DNA of 64,000 nt from Lingula anatina (Eukaryota > Brachiopoda > Lingulata > Lingulida > Lingulidae): positions 124,001-188,000 of the forward strand of contig NW_019774770.1 of NCBI RefSeq assembly GCF_001039355.2, read 5' to 3'. Positions 50,701-61,995 of this stretch are shown piece by piece. The notes under the pieces are model-generated. The model saw nothing but the letters and a program-made list of their open reading frames with translations. It searched no databases and was not told the origin of the DNA. Each line of letters starts with the position of its first letter. Position 1 is the first letter of the stretch. A program made the translations under genes and the position numbers.

Positions 50701-51368
50701 ATGAAGTCATCAATTGTTGCTGAAGATAAATGTAGACTGACAGTTATGTTTCATTACAACTATTTTAACCAAGATGAAATAAGTAATGCTTTATGCAGAG
50801 TAGTTGTCAAAGAAACTTGCATTGTAGTCAAAGGAGGCCTTTGTTTTATTGCATGTGCTTCCTGTTCCTCAGGGGCAGGTTATTATCAATCTTCATTGGT
50901 CACTGCTGCCAATACTTTGGGTCCCAAACTAGAAATTTATTTGTCTCTAAGACGGATTTGTTATCATCTTTTGTACTTTTAGTCAGTGATGATATCTATC
51001 TTGTTATTTTCTTTATGAGTATTTACAGACAACACAAACACGCACAAACACACGAAAGAGAGAGATAGACTAGACTACTAAACTGCTTTAATTTTCAGTG
51101 TATCGATAAAAAATTATTTTCAATTCAACAGTTTTTGAAGCTATAAATTTTTTGTTAAAGTAGCATCTCTTGTGAAATTATATTTGAACATATTTGGTGG
51201 TCATTTCAGTTATGTATGTGATGACTATGTCCTGAATGACAATCCTGCCGGGGACCTGAAACTGCTGCGTAGCACACTGAATGCTGTTACCACTCAGTCC
51301 TTTGAGGATGTGGAGAAGAGAGGAAGACGAATATTAAGGTCAAAATCTTTTGCTGGTTTTGAAAACAG
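47741..51368 (+). CDS. USP44/USP49: USP44/49 exons 1-4: ZnF-UBP domain
   Basis: Four exons give [60 protein letters not shown], then a part ending [20 protein letters not shown]. Zinc-ligand residues of the UBP finger are present: C4/H6, C26, C29, C38, C41, H43, C46, H53, H57, C76 and C79. This domain binds the free C-terminus of ubiquitin. Exon 2 (48161-48238) is also seen as a damaged second copy at 48472. Confidence 0.94.
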
Positions 51369-54300
51369 GTGTGATACTGTTTCTTTTTGTTATTATTTAC
51401 TTTTTGCTTTCTGTCTTAAGTATTTGAGCCTTTGATATGCTCTGACATGATAGATCGGCCCTTAGTATGGATTCTGTTGCCGTTTTTTTGTCTTTTTTAT
51501 TTGACAGTTTTAAAATGAAATATTTATAAAATGTTTTACTGGTTTTAAGTTACTTTTAAGGTTTTCTAATTGTGGTTATTTCAGTTTATTGGTTTGCTGC
51601 TCTGATTCTCTTCATGTTTTGTCACTATATTTTTGACATCGTCAGGGTGAAGTATTTATTAAATACACAACATGTTCTAAGTGCACAGCAATGTTGCAAC
51701 TTGTGATGCTAACTATGAGGACATTCACCTCAGTTTAAGTCAATAATTGTAGGTCATTTCATCTTATAGGGCTGCTGCAGCAAAAGTGAATGAAGTAGAG
51801 GATAGAAATTATACTGCTTTATGGCACAGAAGGTAGTCTGTCTGTCTCCAACTTATCTTTGTTACTTATTTCATATGTCACATGTCTAAGTGTCATAGTT
51901 TGCATCCAGAAGAATCAGATTATAAAATGGCAAGTTAGAATAGTTAACATGCAATTTATATGTCACATTGATGTATTTAAGGCAAAAATAGTCAACTTAC
52001 AGTTAAATTGTGTTAGACACAATATTTTCATGTATTTAGCTAAAAGTCTGTGTGGTTGAATTTTGGATTTTTATAGAAGTTGTTTTTTTTTTTAACTTAA
52101 TTGCAGTGCCAAATGTTAACACTGACACTTATACAAATCACTTATTTTTGCAGGGTAAATCTTCTGAGCAAAGTGTTTTATGCATGGAGAAGTTTAGTAA
52201 TAAAAGATGTAATCAAAGTAAGTTATGTTAGATTTAACTTTAAATGCCCTTGGCAATTGTCTGATAACATGGACAGCATACTTGATTAACTGTCTCTGCT
52301 AAAAAAATAAGAAATAATAATGATATACATTAACATAATATAGTCTGCCAGAAGGTTATTATTGCAATATTTTCCAAGAAATTATATTGCATTAAAGAGT
52401 TTATAATCACTATCACTTGCTGTCAGATTTAAAAAATGTCATATATGCCACTGATGTCTTCTCACTTCATCTATGAATTACATGATCCTTTTCTGTGTTT
52501 CAAAACAGTCTGAACCCAAAGCACAAGAAGCATCCAAGTCAGGCCCTGTCCAGCAGGGACCATCTTCATCCTCATCCTCATCCTCATCTACTTCTTCCTT
52601 GCCACCAGGTGTCACTACAGTCACCTCCCCCACCAGGAAGAAACCTCCCATACTTCTCCCAGGGACCACAGGACTCAGGAATCTAGGCAACACTTGTTAT
52701 ATGAACTCTATATTACAAGTTCTAAGGTAGGGATGAAGTTGTGCTCTCCTCGTAGGTTTTCATGACAGACACTTGGTATGTGATAGCCACGTCAGATTCT
52801 ATTTCTGTATTGCTCATTTGGAATTCTACTGGGACATTGCATCAATTGTTGTTGAACATCATTAGCCAGACAGGCAGTTGAATATTCTGTCCCCTATGTA
52901 ATCATTCTCAATAAGTTTTGATATGACAAAAACTGAGTCTTTCTTTATTTTTCAATGTAGATTTACACTGACACAATATGATAAGGGCTTTTAACTGATA
53001 ACTATTGACTCTCTGTCTGTTTTCTATCAGTCATGAGGGATGGAATGCAATATAAAAGGAAAAAAAGAAAATTTGACCAGAATGATGTGACAGATTTATA
53101 TCTGGATTATCAAAATGTGTAGGCTGTATACAAAAGAAATGGATTTTTAATTCGGATGTGGAAAGAACAAAATTGATTAATTCTGACAATCCAATATCTT
53201 TTTGTTTAGTACATGCTTAAAAAAGAAACCCAAGTTATTTTAGATCAGTTCTTTACTTTTAGTGTGGTGTAGATCAAGTTTAAAAGAAATGAAAAAAAGG
53301 CATGGGTGAGCTACAATAGACTTATCACAGTGTTTGCCATTGATGGAAAGATTCCTGTGGAGAGTGCAGGGAAAGATGGCTTGATTTTTTATCACAAAGA
53401 AAACATTAAAGAAAATGTTTTCCCTCAGTATGTTGCAACAGCTTGAACTACATTAATGGCAGTTCTTGGAGACAAAAAAGCTATCAATTTACTTCAGCAC
53501 TTTAAATTGATAGCTATTATTACATATACTGATATTACATTTGACTGAATTACTTCTAGAATTTATTTGATTTTCGTCATTGTTTTTCTTAATTTATTTT
53601 TTTATATTTTACAGTTTTTATTTAATTTAGAGTGTATTTTATGTTTTCAGTCACCTGGAAGGCTTTCGGGATTATTTCCTGTATTTAACTGGTGATTTTT
53701 CTCCTGGAAACACTCCACAGAGGGAGTGCAGAACACCTAAACATCCCAATTATATGAGACAAACCACTGTAGAATGTTTTCAGGTAATTCTTTATCTTTT
53801 TTACTTGGTAAATGTATAAAATGAATGTCCTTGTGTAAATGTTGTTTGACTAGCTTGTGTAAATGTTGATTGATTAGGATTAAAATTTGAGATGTTTTGA
53901 TGATGTCTAACTTGAATCTTCACATAATTCAGACAAATTTTCTAGATCAAAAGTGCCTGAGTTATGTGGATCATTGCTGTATTTGTGAATATTTTGAGTA
54001 TTTAGATGTTGGACTGACTTTTACCAAATAACATTGAATTTCAAGCCTAGGCAAAATACATGTTTTTACTTCACAATATTGATTTATTAGAAAATAAGAG
54101 TCATGATTTTTTCAGCACATCAATACGCCAAAGAAAAAGTCAGAAAGTGATCGAGGTGGGCTGAATGGAGGCAGTACAGAGGTGGCACCCAGTGGTACCT
54201 CAAAACTCCAAAACCAGGCCACAGACTCTAACCAACGCATGGTCACACGCTCTGAAGACTTGTAAGTACTAGTGCCCAGCAGCTGATGTGAGAATTAGCT

Positions 54301-56336
54301 TATTCATACCACATAATGCAACTATTAGGACAAAAAAGATTAACTCTAGCAACATATCATAGCAAGTTTCCAGATATATACAGTGAATGCTTGTGTTTAA
54401 AAGTGATTTTTTTTATTATGCACTTACATGGACGGTAATTAATTCAAGTGATGTGATACTGGAAATGTCTTAGCTATAAAAGATAAATGATTTGAAACTT
54501 TTGCTTTCTAAATCTTTACCTTTGCACTGATTTGTATGATATGGTTAGGGAAGCAGTAGCTGTCATAGCTATAAAAAGAGAAATAATATGAAATCTCTTT
54601 CCAGATCTCTGTCTGAGGAGCTCCATGCACTGTTCCGTGTGATATGGTCAGGGAAGTGGGTATTGGTCAGCCCACATGCAGTGTTACATGCAGTCTGGAA
54701 CCACATACCCTCTTTCAAGGGCTTTGCTCAGCAAGATGCACAGGAGTTTCTGTGGTAAGCAGTCTGTGCCAAAAAACCTTTTAACCTACTGGTCCTCTGA
54801 GTCATTGGGTTCTAAGAATCCATTAGCCCAAAGCAGAAATAGTGAGCAGTAATTGAAAAAAGTTGGAAATTTCTACTGTTTTGGTGTCAGTGTCTAATGC
54901 TAATTGCCATTCAGCAAATGATAATATCTCAGACTGTAAGCATGGTGGGAAAATATTGCAGAAATAGATGTTAAGAGCATCTAAGGGAATCAAAATTTCA
55001 AATTGATACAGCAGTGTAAAAAAACAAGGACATTGGTATTTCATACTTGTGTATAAATGTAAGACATGTATACAATATACATGTATTACCCTTATACATT
55101 TTCATGCTCTCTTGAAATGGCTGTATATTTTCTTGCGCTCTTGATTTGCTTTAATGTTTGTAAATTTTAGCATTATGTCTTAACAGATTCATGTGTTCTG
55201 TTTACTTCTTTCTTGAAGGTTTTCACTGGCATTAATTTATTTGTTCATTCATTCATATATATATATATATATTTTTTTTTTTTCTATTTTTATATTTTCG
55301 TGACTCTAGTGAGCTATTGGACAAAGTCCAGAATGAGCTGCAAGCTTCTGTGTCAGCGAGCAGTGTCCGAGATGTGATAGCAGAGACATTCCAAGGAGAG
55401 CTGATAAGTGAGGTAAGTGATAATAACACCATGAGTCAGTTGCAAGCAAGGTGGATTTGATGTACACGTGTGAAGCACAGAGTCCAAGTCACGTACACCT
55501 TGTTGGTGAGTGTTGTATCTGACTTACACTGCAGTAGATGTTGAGAACAAAAGTCTCATGCTGGGTGTAACTCGTGTTCAGTAACTCTAAAAATTGTACT
55601 ATAATGATGATGATGATGATGATGGTTATGATAAAACTTAACACAGCCTTTTGAGGGTTAATGCAGTGCATGTTTTACAATCAAATCTTTAATATTTTGA
55701 TATATAGAATAAAAAATTTGATTATTATCCCATACTGTATTAAATACAATACCATATTACAGGTGAAATGTCTTGCATGTGGTCAGAAATCCCAGCGGTT
55801 TGAGCCCTTCATGGACCTGTCCCTGGATTTCCCTGACAGGTACCATGACCCCAAGTGTGCCGAGGCCCAGGAAAGCTGTCATATCACAGGTGAGGGACAG
55901 TTTGGTGCTTGGCACATGTCAGAATTACAGTTATTATTATTATTATTATGGTCTTGACAAATGGCATTTCATGGTTATGATGCATCTTCCTTTAATTATT
56001 ATCTTAAGCAAACTTTGTTTTGACTTCTGTCACTTATGTTGTATATATTTGTATGTAGTAGATGTGATCTTATACATCAACCAGAACTTTTTGTACTTAA
56101 TTATTATTATTTCTATGGTTTGACATATGTCAGATGTGTGTTTTATGCCCTAGATTGAATTTCCATGAGCTTGAGAATTAGTGAACACTTTGGTTGCTTA
56201 TTTAGGTCATTTACATAGAAATATGCTTTGAAACTGAGATCCCCTTATTAAAAAATTGAATTTTAAAGTTTTGATCTTAAAACATTCACACTCTGAAGTT
56301 TATGTTGAGAATATATAATATGTTTTACTCGTTCTG

Positions 56337-56392
<56 letters not shown>

Positions 56393-58067
56393 CACATCAA
56401 AATATATCATATGAGATACATGCAGAATCCCACTAGAAATAGAGAAAAAATAACAGTGCACACCTGATTGTCTCTTGATTTCACTTGTTAATTGCTTATT
56501 ATTATATTCTTTCAGAAATGTTAGCCAAATTCACAGAGACTGAGAAGCTAGATGGGGAGATTTATTCATGTGAATACTGCAACAGTAAGTTGGGCCTCTC
56601 ATTCCATTTGCTCAACATATTTTCTTTTCAAATTAAACTTAACTTTTAACCATTTAATTGCAGTGTCTTAGAAACAGTTATGTTAAATTAATTTTAAGGT
56701 CTATATATTTGGGATGACAAGTATGTCAAATTTTAGTTTTATCGCCAATGATGTCTGATTTTTCAGGCAAAAGAAGAAAAACAAGCAACAAAACTGTGAT
56801 ATACACTGAAGCTGAGAAGAGATTTCTTGTGAACAAATTACCACCAGTATTACGTTTACACCTGAAAAGATTTAGGTAAGTTCTGCTAAGGATTTCACAG
56901 CTGTGTTATGCACTTTAAGTTACAATAATTTTTTTAAAGACCAAATAAATTCCAAGTTTTTTTACAGCAGTATTTTTGTCTCTCAAAATGCCATCATTGA
57001 AAGAATCACCCATGTGGACTTCAACAAGTTACTATCGCTGTCTTGCTTTCTGTATTACAGGTGGTCAGGGAGAAACCATCGTGAGAAAATAATGACCCAT
57101 GTGGACTTCAATGACGACCTCCGTATGGAGCCATTCTGTAACCCTGAGCAGTGTCTGGTGAACACGTACTACACTCTGTCTGCAGTGGTCATACATCACG
57201 GCAGGGGGTTTGGTTCAGGGCACTACACAGTCTATGTGTGGAATGACTCCACCCGTGAGTATTGGACTTTCGGTTTTAATCAGTGGCACATGATCTTTGC
57301 TGGGATTTTCCCACCTTTTTGTCTGATTTCATCTTTTTTTTTTTTTTTTGGGTGCAAGAAAGTTTAACTTAAGAAAATTGATTTGTGTGAAATATTCAGA
57401 ATTGGAGGAAGTTGGGGATGGCTGGGGGGGGGGTATTTTTTCTTTCTCGCTGCATGACAGGCAAAGCAGTACAAGAAGTTATGAGATAAGCTGATGCTTA
57501 TCCCTAATTTCTGATAGGCAGAAAATATTGGTGCAAACAGGACAAATGATATCTGACACATTTTGCTTCTTTTGTGTCTGTCATGATAAAGAGGAATCCA
57601 TATATCTGACTTTGCATGTTGTTTACTAATTGAAAGATTTATAGTATGTCACCTCAAATTTCCAATGAAATAATTACTTGATGTGCTGGAAATTTCATGT
57701 TAGATTTGTAGTCTTGCCTGGATAGAGGCCTTTACAGTAATAAGATTAATATTTCCATTGTTTTTTAGGTGCCTGGTTCTTGGGTAATGATGCCAAGGTG
57801 GAACCCTGCATGATGACTGATGTGCTGAAGGCACAAGCCTATATACTGTTCTACACCCAGTCCGCGTCCCCCTCCTTGTCCAGTAAGCCAGAGGTACTGG
57901 CCACACCACTGGACAGTACATCGGAGGAAGAAGTGGACGATGAGATCACATTCAATTTTAGAGCTAACAGCCCTGAATGCACATTGCCAAACAAAAGGAG
58001 TCGAACTGAGAGTGAGAGCAAATATACTGTGGCTAAGAGGAAAAGGACTACTTCTACAAGCTGGTAG
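47741..58067 (+). CDS. USP44/USP49: Ubiquitin carboxyl-terminal hydrolase, USP44/USP49 type, complete gene
   Basis: Exons: 47741-47848 (exon starts 47736), 48161-48238, 48765-48805, 51210-51368, 51770-51832, 52154-52217, 52509-52726, 53651-53783, 54116-54261, 54605-54754, 55310-55412, 55763-55889, 56516-56584, 56767-56875, 57061-57254, 57769-58067. All introns are GT-AG and phases match. The product is 686 residues; human USP49 is 688 and USP44 is 712. USP44 and USP49 are nuclear cysteine proteases acting on ubiquitinated H2B; USP44 also restrains APC/C-Cdc20. Order: ZnF-UBP domain at 1-100, linker at 100-220, USP catalytic domain at 225-625, basic tail. The single gene probably represents the ancestor of both vertebrate paralogues. 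Start choice: M-D-x-C matches the USP49 start, 5 nt inside its exon. Confidence 0.95.
48471..48471. other. Assembly gap placeholder (single N)
   Basis: The only ambiguous base noticed in the window; it joins the two near-identical copies described at 48165 and 48472. Confidence 0.98.
48472..48549 (+). pseudogene. Second, acceptor-less copy of USP exon 2 beside the N
   Basis: From 48472 the sequence repeats 48165 onward for about 190 bases (offset 307) with two substitutions, covering exon 2 from its fifth base, the donor and following intron. The single N at 48471 stands where the acceptor should be. Using it would duplicate finger residues, so it is left out of the gene model. Most likely two allelic contig ends were joined; a real tandem duplication is the alternative. 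Confidence 0.8.
48806..51209 (+). other. USP intron 3 (2.4 kb)
   Basis: No exon or RNA is recognised. It contains a G15 run at 49029-49043. Open frames around 50701-51068 overlap in two frames and lack splice context. Confidence 0.6.
51770..52726 (+). CDS. USP44/USP49: USP44/49 exons 5-7: linker and catalytic cysteine
   Basis: Exons 51770-51832, 52154-52217 and 52509-52726. The first encodes [10 protein letters not shown], matching USP44 LYTALWHRR; the second VFYAWRS. Exon 7 begins with a Ser-rich low-complexity linker, nine Ser codons in a row built from TCATCC units, then [20 protein letters not shown]. The Cys of GNTCYMNS is the nucleophile, about residue 234. Confidence 0.93.
53651..55412 (+). 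CDS. USP44/USP49: USP44/49 exons 8-11: catalytic domain, first half
   Basis: Exons 53651-53783, 54116-54261, 54605-54754 and 55310-55412. [13 protein letters not shown] continues the thumb after the Cys box. Exon 9 is a hydrophilic insert ([20 protein letters not shown]) at the place where USP44 also has a divergent insert. Exon 10 carries [20 protein letters not shown] then [10 protein letters not shown], the QQDA(Q/H)EF box of USPs. Exon 11 ends FQGELISE. Confidence 0.93.
55603..55624. repeat. (GAT)n microsatellite
   Basis: Short run in the USP intron 55413-55762. Confidence 0.85.
55763..58067 (+). CDS. USP44/USP49: USP44/49 exons 12-16: zinc-ribbon fingers, His box, nuclear tail
   Basis: Exons 55763-55889, 56516-56584, 56767-56875, 57061-57254 and 57769-58067. 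CLACGQKS and CEYCNSKRR supply the CxxC pairs of the finger subdomain. [20 protein letters not shown] leads to the His box [15 protein letters not shown] (His about 577). The third active-site position is the ND of WFLGNDAKV (about 594-595), followed by [13 protein letters not shown]. The tail has an acidic run (SEEEVDDE) and two basic clusters, NKRSR and AKRKR, which look like a bipartite nuclear signal. The stop TAG is at 58065-58067. Confidence 0.94.
56338..56392. repeat. (AAT)n microsatellite
   Basis: About 18 perfect units in the USP intron before exon 56516. Confidence 0.95.
56968..57060 (+). other. In-frame intronic extension with a relic of the next USP exon
   Basis: TTTTTTTACAGCAG at 56957-56970 is a plausible alternative (NAGNAG) acceptor. 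From 56968 to the normal exon start at 57061 are 93 bases, open in the USP frame and with correct phase, so use of this acceptor would add 31 residues. The segment 56990-57026 resembles exon bases 57075-57115: 17 identical bases (ACCCATGTGGACTTCAA), encoding ITHVDFN here and MTHVDFN in the exon. It is probably a decaying partial exon duplication; usage is unknown. Confidence 0.55.
57255..57768 (+). other. Last USP intron
   Basis: 514 bases with a T run near 57337 and a G run near 57424. No other structure seen. Confidence 0.7.
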
Positions 58068-59325
58068 TTTTGGTGTTTTATGTGTTATTTGCTTTGCCTT
58101 GCTGGTTAAGGCAGTGAAAAAATAGTTTTTTCCAGTTTCCCAAGAAAAGAGTCACTTTGCCTGTGGCTGTTTTGAAAAGTGTTCTTTTTTTAAACGGACG
58201 GAGATAGGAGCTGCATTTTCATTCCCATCCATGCTCTGTTGAAAGTTGCAACAGGAACACGGGGTTTTTTTTTCTTGTCACTTGTGTGGAATTAATCAGT
58301 CATCTGGTATCACCTATTATAGAAAGTGAAAATGAAACCCTTATGCAAACTGTATGGCAGCTGTACAGATGCTGAACTCTAATGTTTCCAACTGACACAC
58401 TATAAAATAGACTTCTTAGAAGTCTCTCACTTTTCCGAGCAATTTCCAAAAACACAGCTGCCTGGAAGTTGCCAAATTGTTTGTGTTTTTGTATGAATAT
58501 ACGTTTTGTGTGTAAATGTTTCACCATGTTATTTATAGGTGTTCCAGGCCACCTTGCAAGTTTGCTGTGATGATGTCTTGCTGGAAGAGACAGTAGTATA
58601 AGGAGCACAATAATGAAATGGTACTTAACACAACATGAAACTGCCTAAAGAACAATGGCATGTTATTTATGTGTTCAAAAGCCCATTCAAGTCTTACTCA
58701 GGATAAGTTGAGGCAGCTCAAAATGTAATTTAAATTCAAGTATGTGTGTAACTATGAGAGTGTTCTAGCAATTAGAATTTTTTGTTTTGCTTAATGAGGC
58801 ATATGCCTGTGCAAATGTTGGCAATATTTCAATATTGTGGCATTTGTTGTCATATTGATTGTAAATGAAAAGCACAACAAATACCTATATCTTGTCTTCA
58901 CCTTTCTCGCTGTTTGATTGATCTAAATTTTGAGTCCTCTTTTACCACTGTAGGTTTAGGTACATCAGTAAATTATTTAGTGATATAAAATGGCCTGAAT
59001 ACATTCAGGATATAAAGAATTAATGAGGAAGGTGTGGTGAGTCTTGTACAAGAGTGTGCAAAACAGAAATAATCATATCTTCTTCGAAAGGAATTAAGGA
59101 ATTTTTAACCATCATATGCCAAGAGAACATATGTAACAAGCTTTAATTTATGTTAATTTTATTGATACAAATTTTAGAGCTTGAAGTTGTAGTTACTGAT
59201 GTTAAGGTCATGAACTGACCTTTTGCATTTTATCACACCATTAAGAACCATATTTTATTTTAAATATGTTAAATAATGTGTATATATTTCTTGTAGAAAG
59301 AAATTTTATTTTTCATACAAGTGTG

Positions 59326-59331
59326 AATAAA
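59326..59331 (+). terminator. Likely poly(A) signal of USP44/49
   Basis: AATAAA about 1.26 kb after the stop, followed by a TG-rich stretch (TTTCTGTGTGC). It is the first perfect hexamer I noticed downstream of the stop, giving a 3' UTR of about 58068-59350. Confidence 0.6.
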
Positions 59332-59634
59332 TTTGAAATGTTTTAAAGACATTTCTGTGTGCAACTTTAGAGCCATTTGAGATGATTTCTGAATAAGTGG
59401 AATGTAGATTGTGCAACCGGAGAGCGGGGGAGGGGGGAGATGGAAGTTAACCACGGATGCTTACCATTTTACTAAAGGCCAGTAATTGACCCATAGTTTA
59501 CAAATACCCTGTTAAATGTTTTTAATTTCCCCACACCACATACACATGTAGCTGAAGTTATCTCTGCACGTTTCATACAATGATGCCAAAAAATTATCAG
59601 AAAGGCCCAACAGTATATTAATATTCATTATTAC

Positions 59635-59640
59635 TTTATT
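59635..59640 (-). terminator. Candidate distal poly(A) signal of the RIPOR-like gene
   Basis: AATAAA on the minus strand. Earlier clustered hexamers lie around 60962-60981. If the distal one is used the 3' UTR is about 1.65 kb and ends roughly 270 bp from the USP 3' end. Confidence 0.35.
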
Positions 59641-61271
59641 ATAGCAATAAGCATGTATACCATCAGTCAATTTCATTATAGGCAAAGCAATAAAATAAAC
59701 TAATTTACTGCCAGTTACTTAAAGAATGTCATGAGAGTACAATTATCTAAATACTATATGGTTAAAGGGTACAAATTATTTAACAAAGAATGCAAATCTC
59801 CAAGGATGGAACCAGTCACTTAATGCTATACACACAGCATGAAAAATATCTGCCATGTACATATGTAAACTGATATCAATTTAACATGTGTAAAAACAAT
59901 TTCTGTATATCAAATGAATGATATCAAAGATTTCTCAACCACTAATACTATGGCTAAAAACCTAATATAGGCCACGAGTCCATAAATAATGGCAAGAATC
60001 TGCAATGAAGTGTCTACATTTATCATTGAAGTCGGATATACTGTACTGAAAATAATAATTTGCAAGAGTATTATAAACAAATGGATAATACCAAGGAACT
60101 CCCCTCGAAAAAAAGGCAATTTTTTAGCCATGTAAACAGGTTGCTTTGCTAAATATATATATATAATAGAACAGATAACCTTGCTTGTTCAATATGGCCA
60201 ATGACTTGCTTTTATACAAACCTCTTACATGACATCTTCCATTTTAACTTTTTTTTTTTAAACAACAGGAAAATATAATAGTTCCTACAGTATCTAATAT
60301 CATTCATGGCCACAGTGTATAATGGCAACAAAATGCCATTTCTAATCAACCAATATCTATACTAATACTGAACAGATGAGACAGGATAGCAGCAAAACTG
60401 CTGCCACATTACAAATAACTATGGATATAAACAACATGATTATCTGAAAAAAAAAACTGTAATTAAATCAACGTAATATGTACATAATAATACAGTCTGG
60501 GCTATATAAGCATATAGTGTTACAATCAACTGGTGCCTGCAGGCCTTATCTTTGGTATTATAGTTTCAAATCACTGTTGACTAGATAACTTCCCACAACC
60601 AGCTATCAACTTTTGATTTGATTTTTGCACATTATCGATTAAGATATCTACATTGTACAGTACTGGAAATGTATAAAAGAGAGGGCAAGTATGGCCTACA
60701 TACCAACACTGAAAACCATGTTTTGATCTTGCTTTTTTTCTTTACCATTTTGACATCGACCACTGAATGTCTTTCTTAACATCTGCTGCCTCCATTTACC
60801 CATGCAATTCACAGGCCTTCACTAATCTTAAAAATGTAGCAATCAAATTTACTTTGGGTCCGAGTACAGGAAGCAGATTCAGGTCTCAGATCAGTCTACC
60901 CAGTAATGCACACTACAGTTACTGCTGTTTTCTTTTTCTGATGGATTCTTGATATCCTTATTTTATTTTATTTATTTATTTTTTTTTTTTTGTAAAAAAT
61001 AATTATTCAACTTATGACAATATCAAAGAACCAGATACATTTTACAGAGTCATAATCATGTTTGTCATAGGCAACCATTGAATATACCCATCTTTTGTAA
61101 TTTAATATCTTAAATGATAGATTTGTGGCTGTTTACTTAATCAGTTTTCCATTTTACAGATTTTGAGGTCAATGTGTTTTTGGCAATTACAAATCTTACA
61201 AATCTTGACAAAAAAGTTGGTACTTTTAAGTCGCCTGGTTCTGTCTTCTTCAAGATCAGAACATGTAGGGT
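59641..61271 (-). other. Inferred 3' UTR / convergent spacer of the RIPOR-like gene
   Basis: No coding exon on either strand. The AATAAA-rich minus-strand cluster near 60962-60981 beside an A-rich run may be the main poly(A) region. Confidence 0.45.
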
Positions 61272-61940
61272 TTATGCTTTGATTCCAGAATGGTTGTGTT
61301 TGACATCAATTCCCTGAAACCCATGTGTATGTAAGGAGGCAGCCTCGTACGCCCTACGTCCTGCTTCACCTGAAACACCAGAACAGATTCCATCAGACAC
61401 TCAATACAAATTTTCAGTGAGTCTACAACTAAAAAACACGTCTTGTCCATTCACACTTACATTTCACTGTTTTTGAGAGACAAAAAGAAAAGGATGATTT
61501 CTCTTTACCACGATATGGCTCAACCAGATATACAAGCTATATGCCAAAGTTTTTTTTTAATACTTAGGTACTTATTATTAACACTTGAAAAGTTAATATC
61601 AATATTTGTTTCTCTAGATATTGAAATGCTGTGGTATATTCTGACCAATTTTTCTTACCAAATGAAAATACTGCCTCTTTTGCACTTTTCTTGACAACAA
61701 TAGAAGTATCAGTCTCACATACATAAACTAGCTGTTCTATAGTTTCTGAGGCCTAAAAGGAAACATGACAACCATTAAATAATGGAATACCTCTTTTCTT
61801 CACAAATATACATCAACTACTTGACTGCTGTAAAATACACATCACAAATATAAAATATACTGTATATTTTATATTTATTACTGCTCGTAGAGTTATCATG
61901 TAATGTATTAATCTATAATTCCCTTAAATATATTTACTGG

Positions 61941-61995
<55 letters not shown>

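Noticed and set aside
50701-51068. Two overlapping plus-strand open frames, one Cys-rich, upstream of a USP exon
   Set aside because: They lie wholly in USP intron 3 with no acceptor and donor in the required phase; the Cys pattern fits no known finger.
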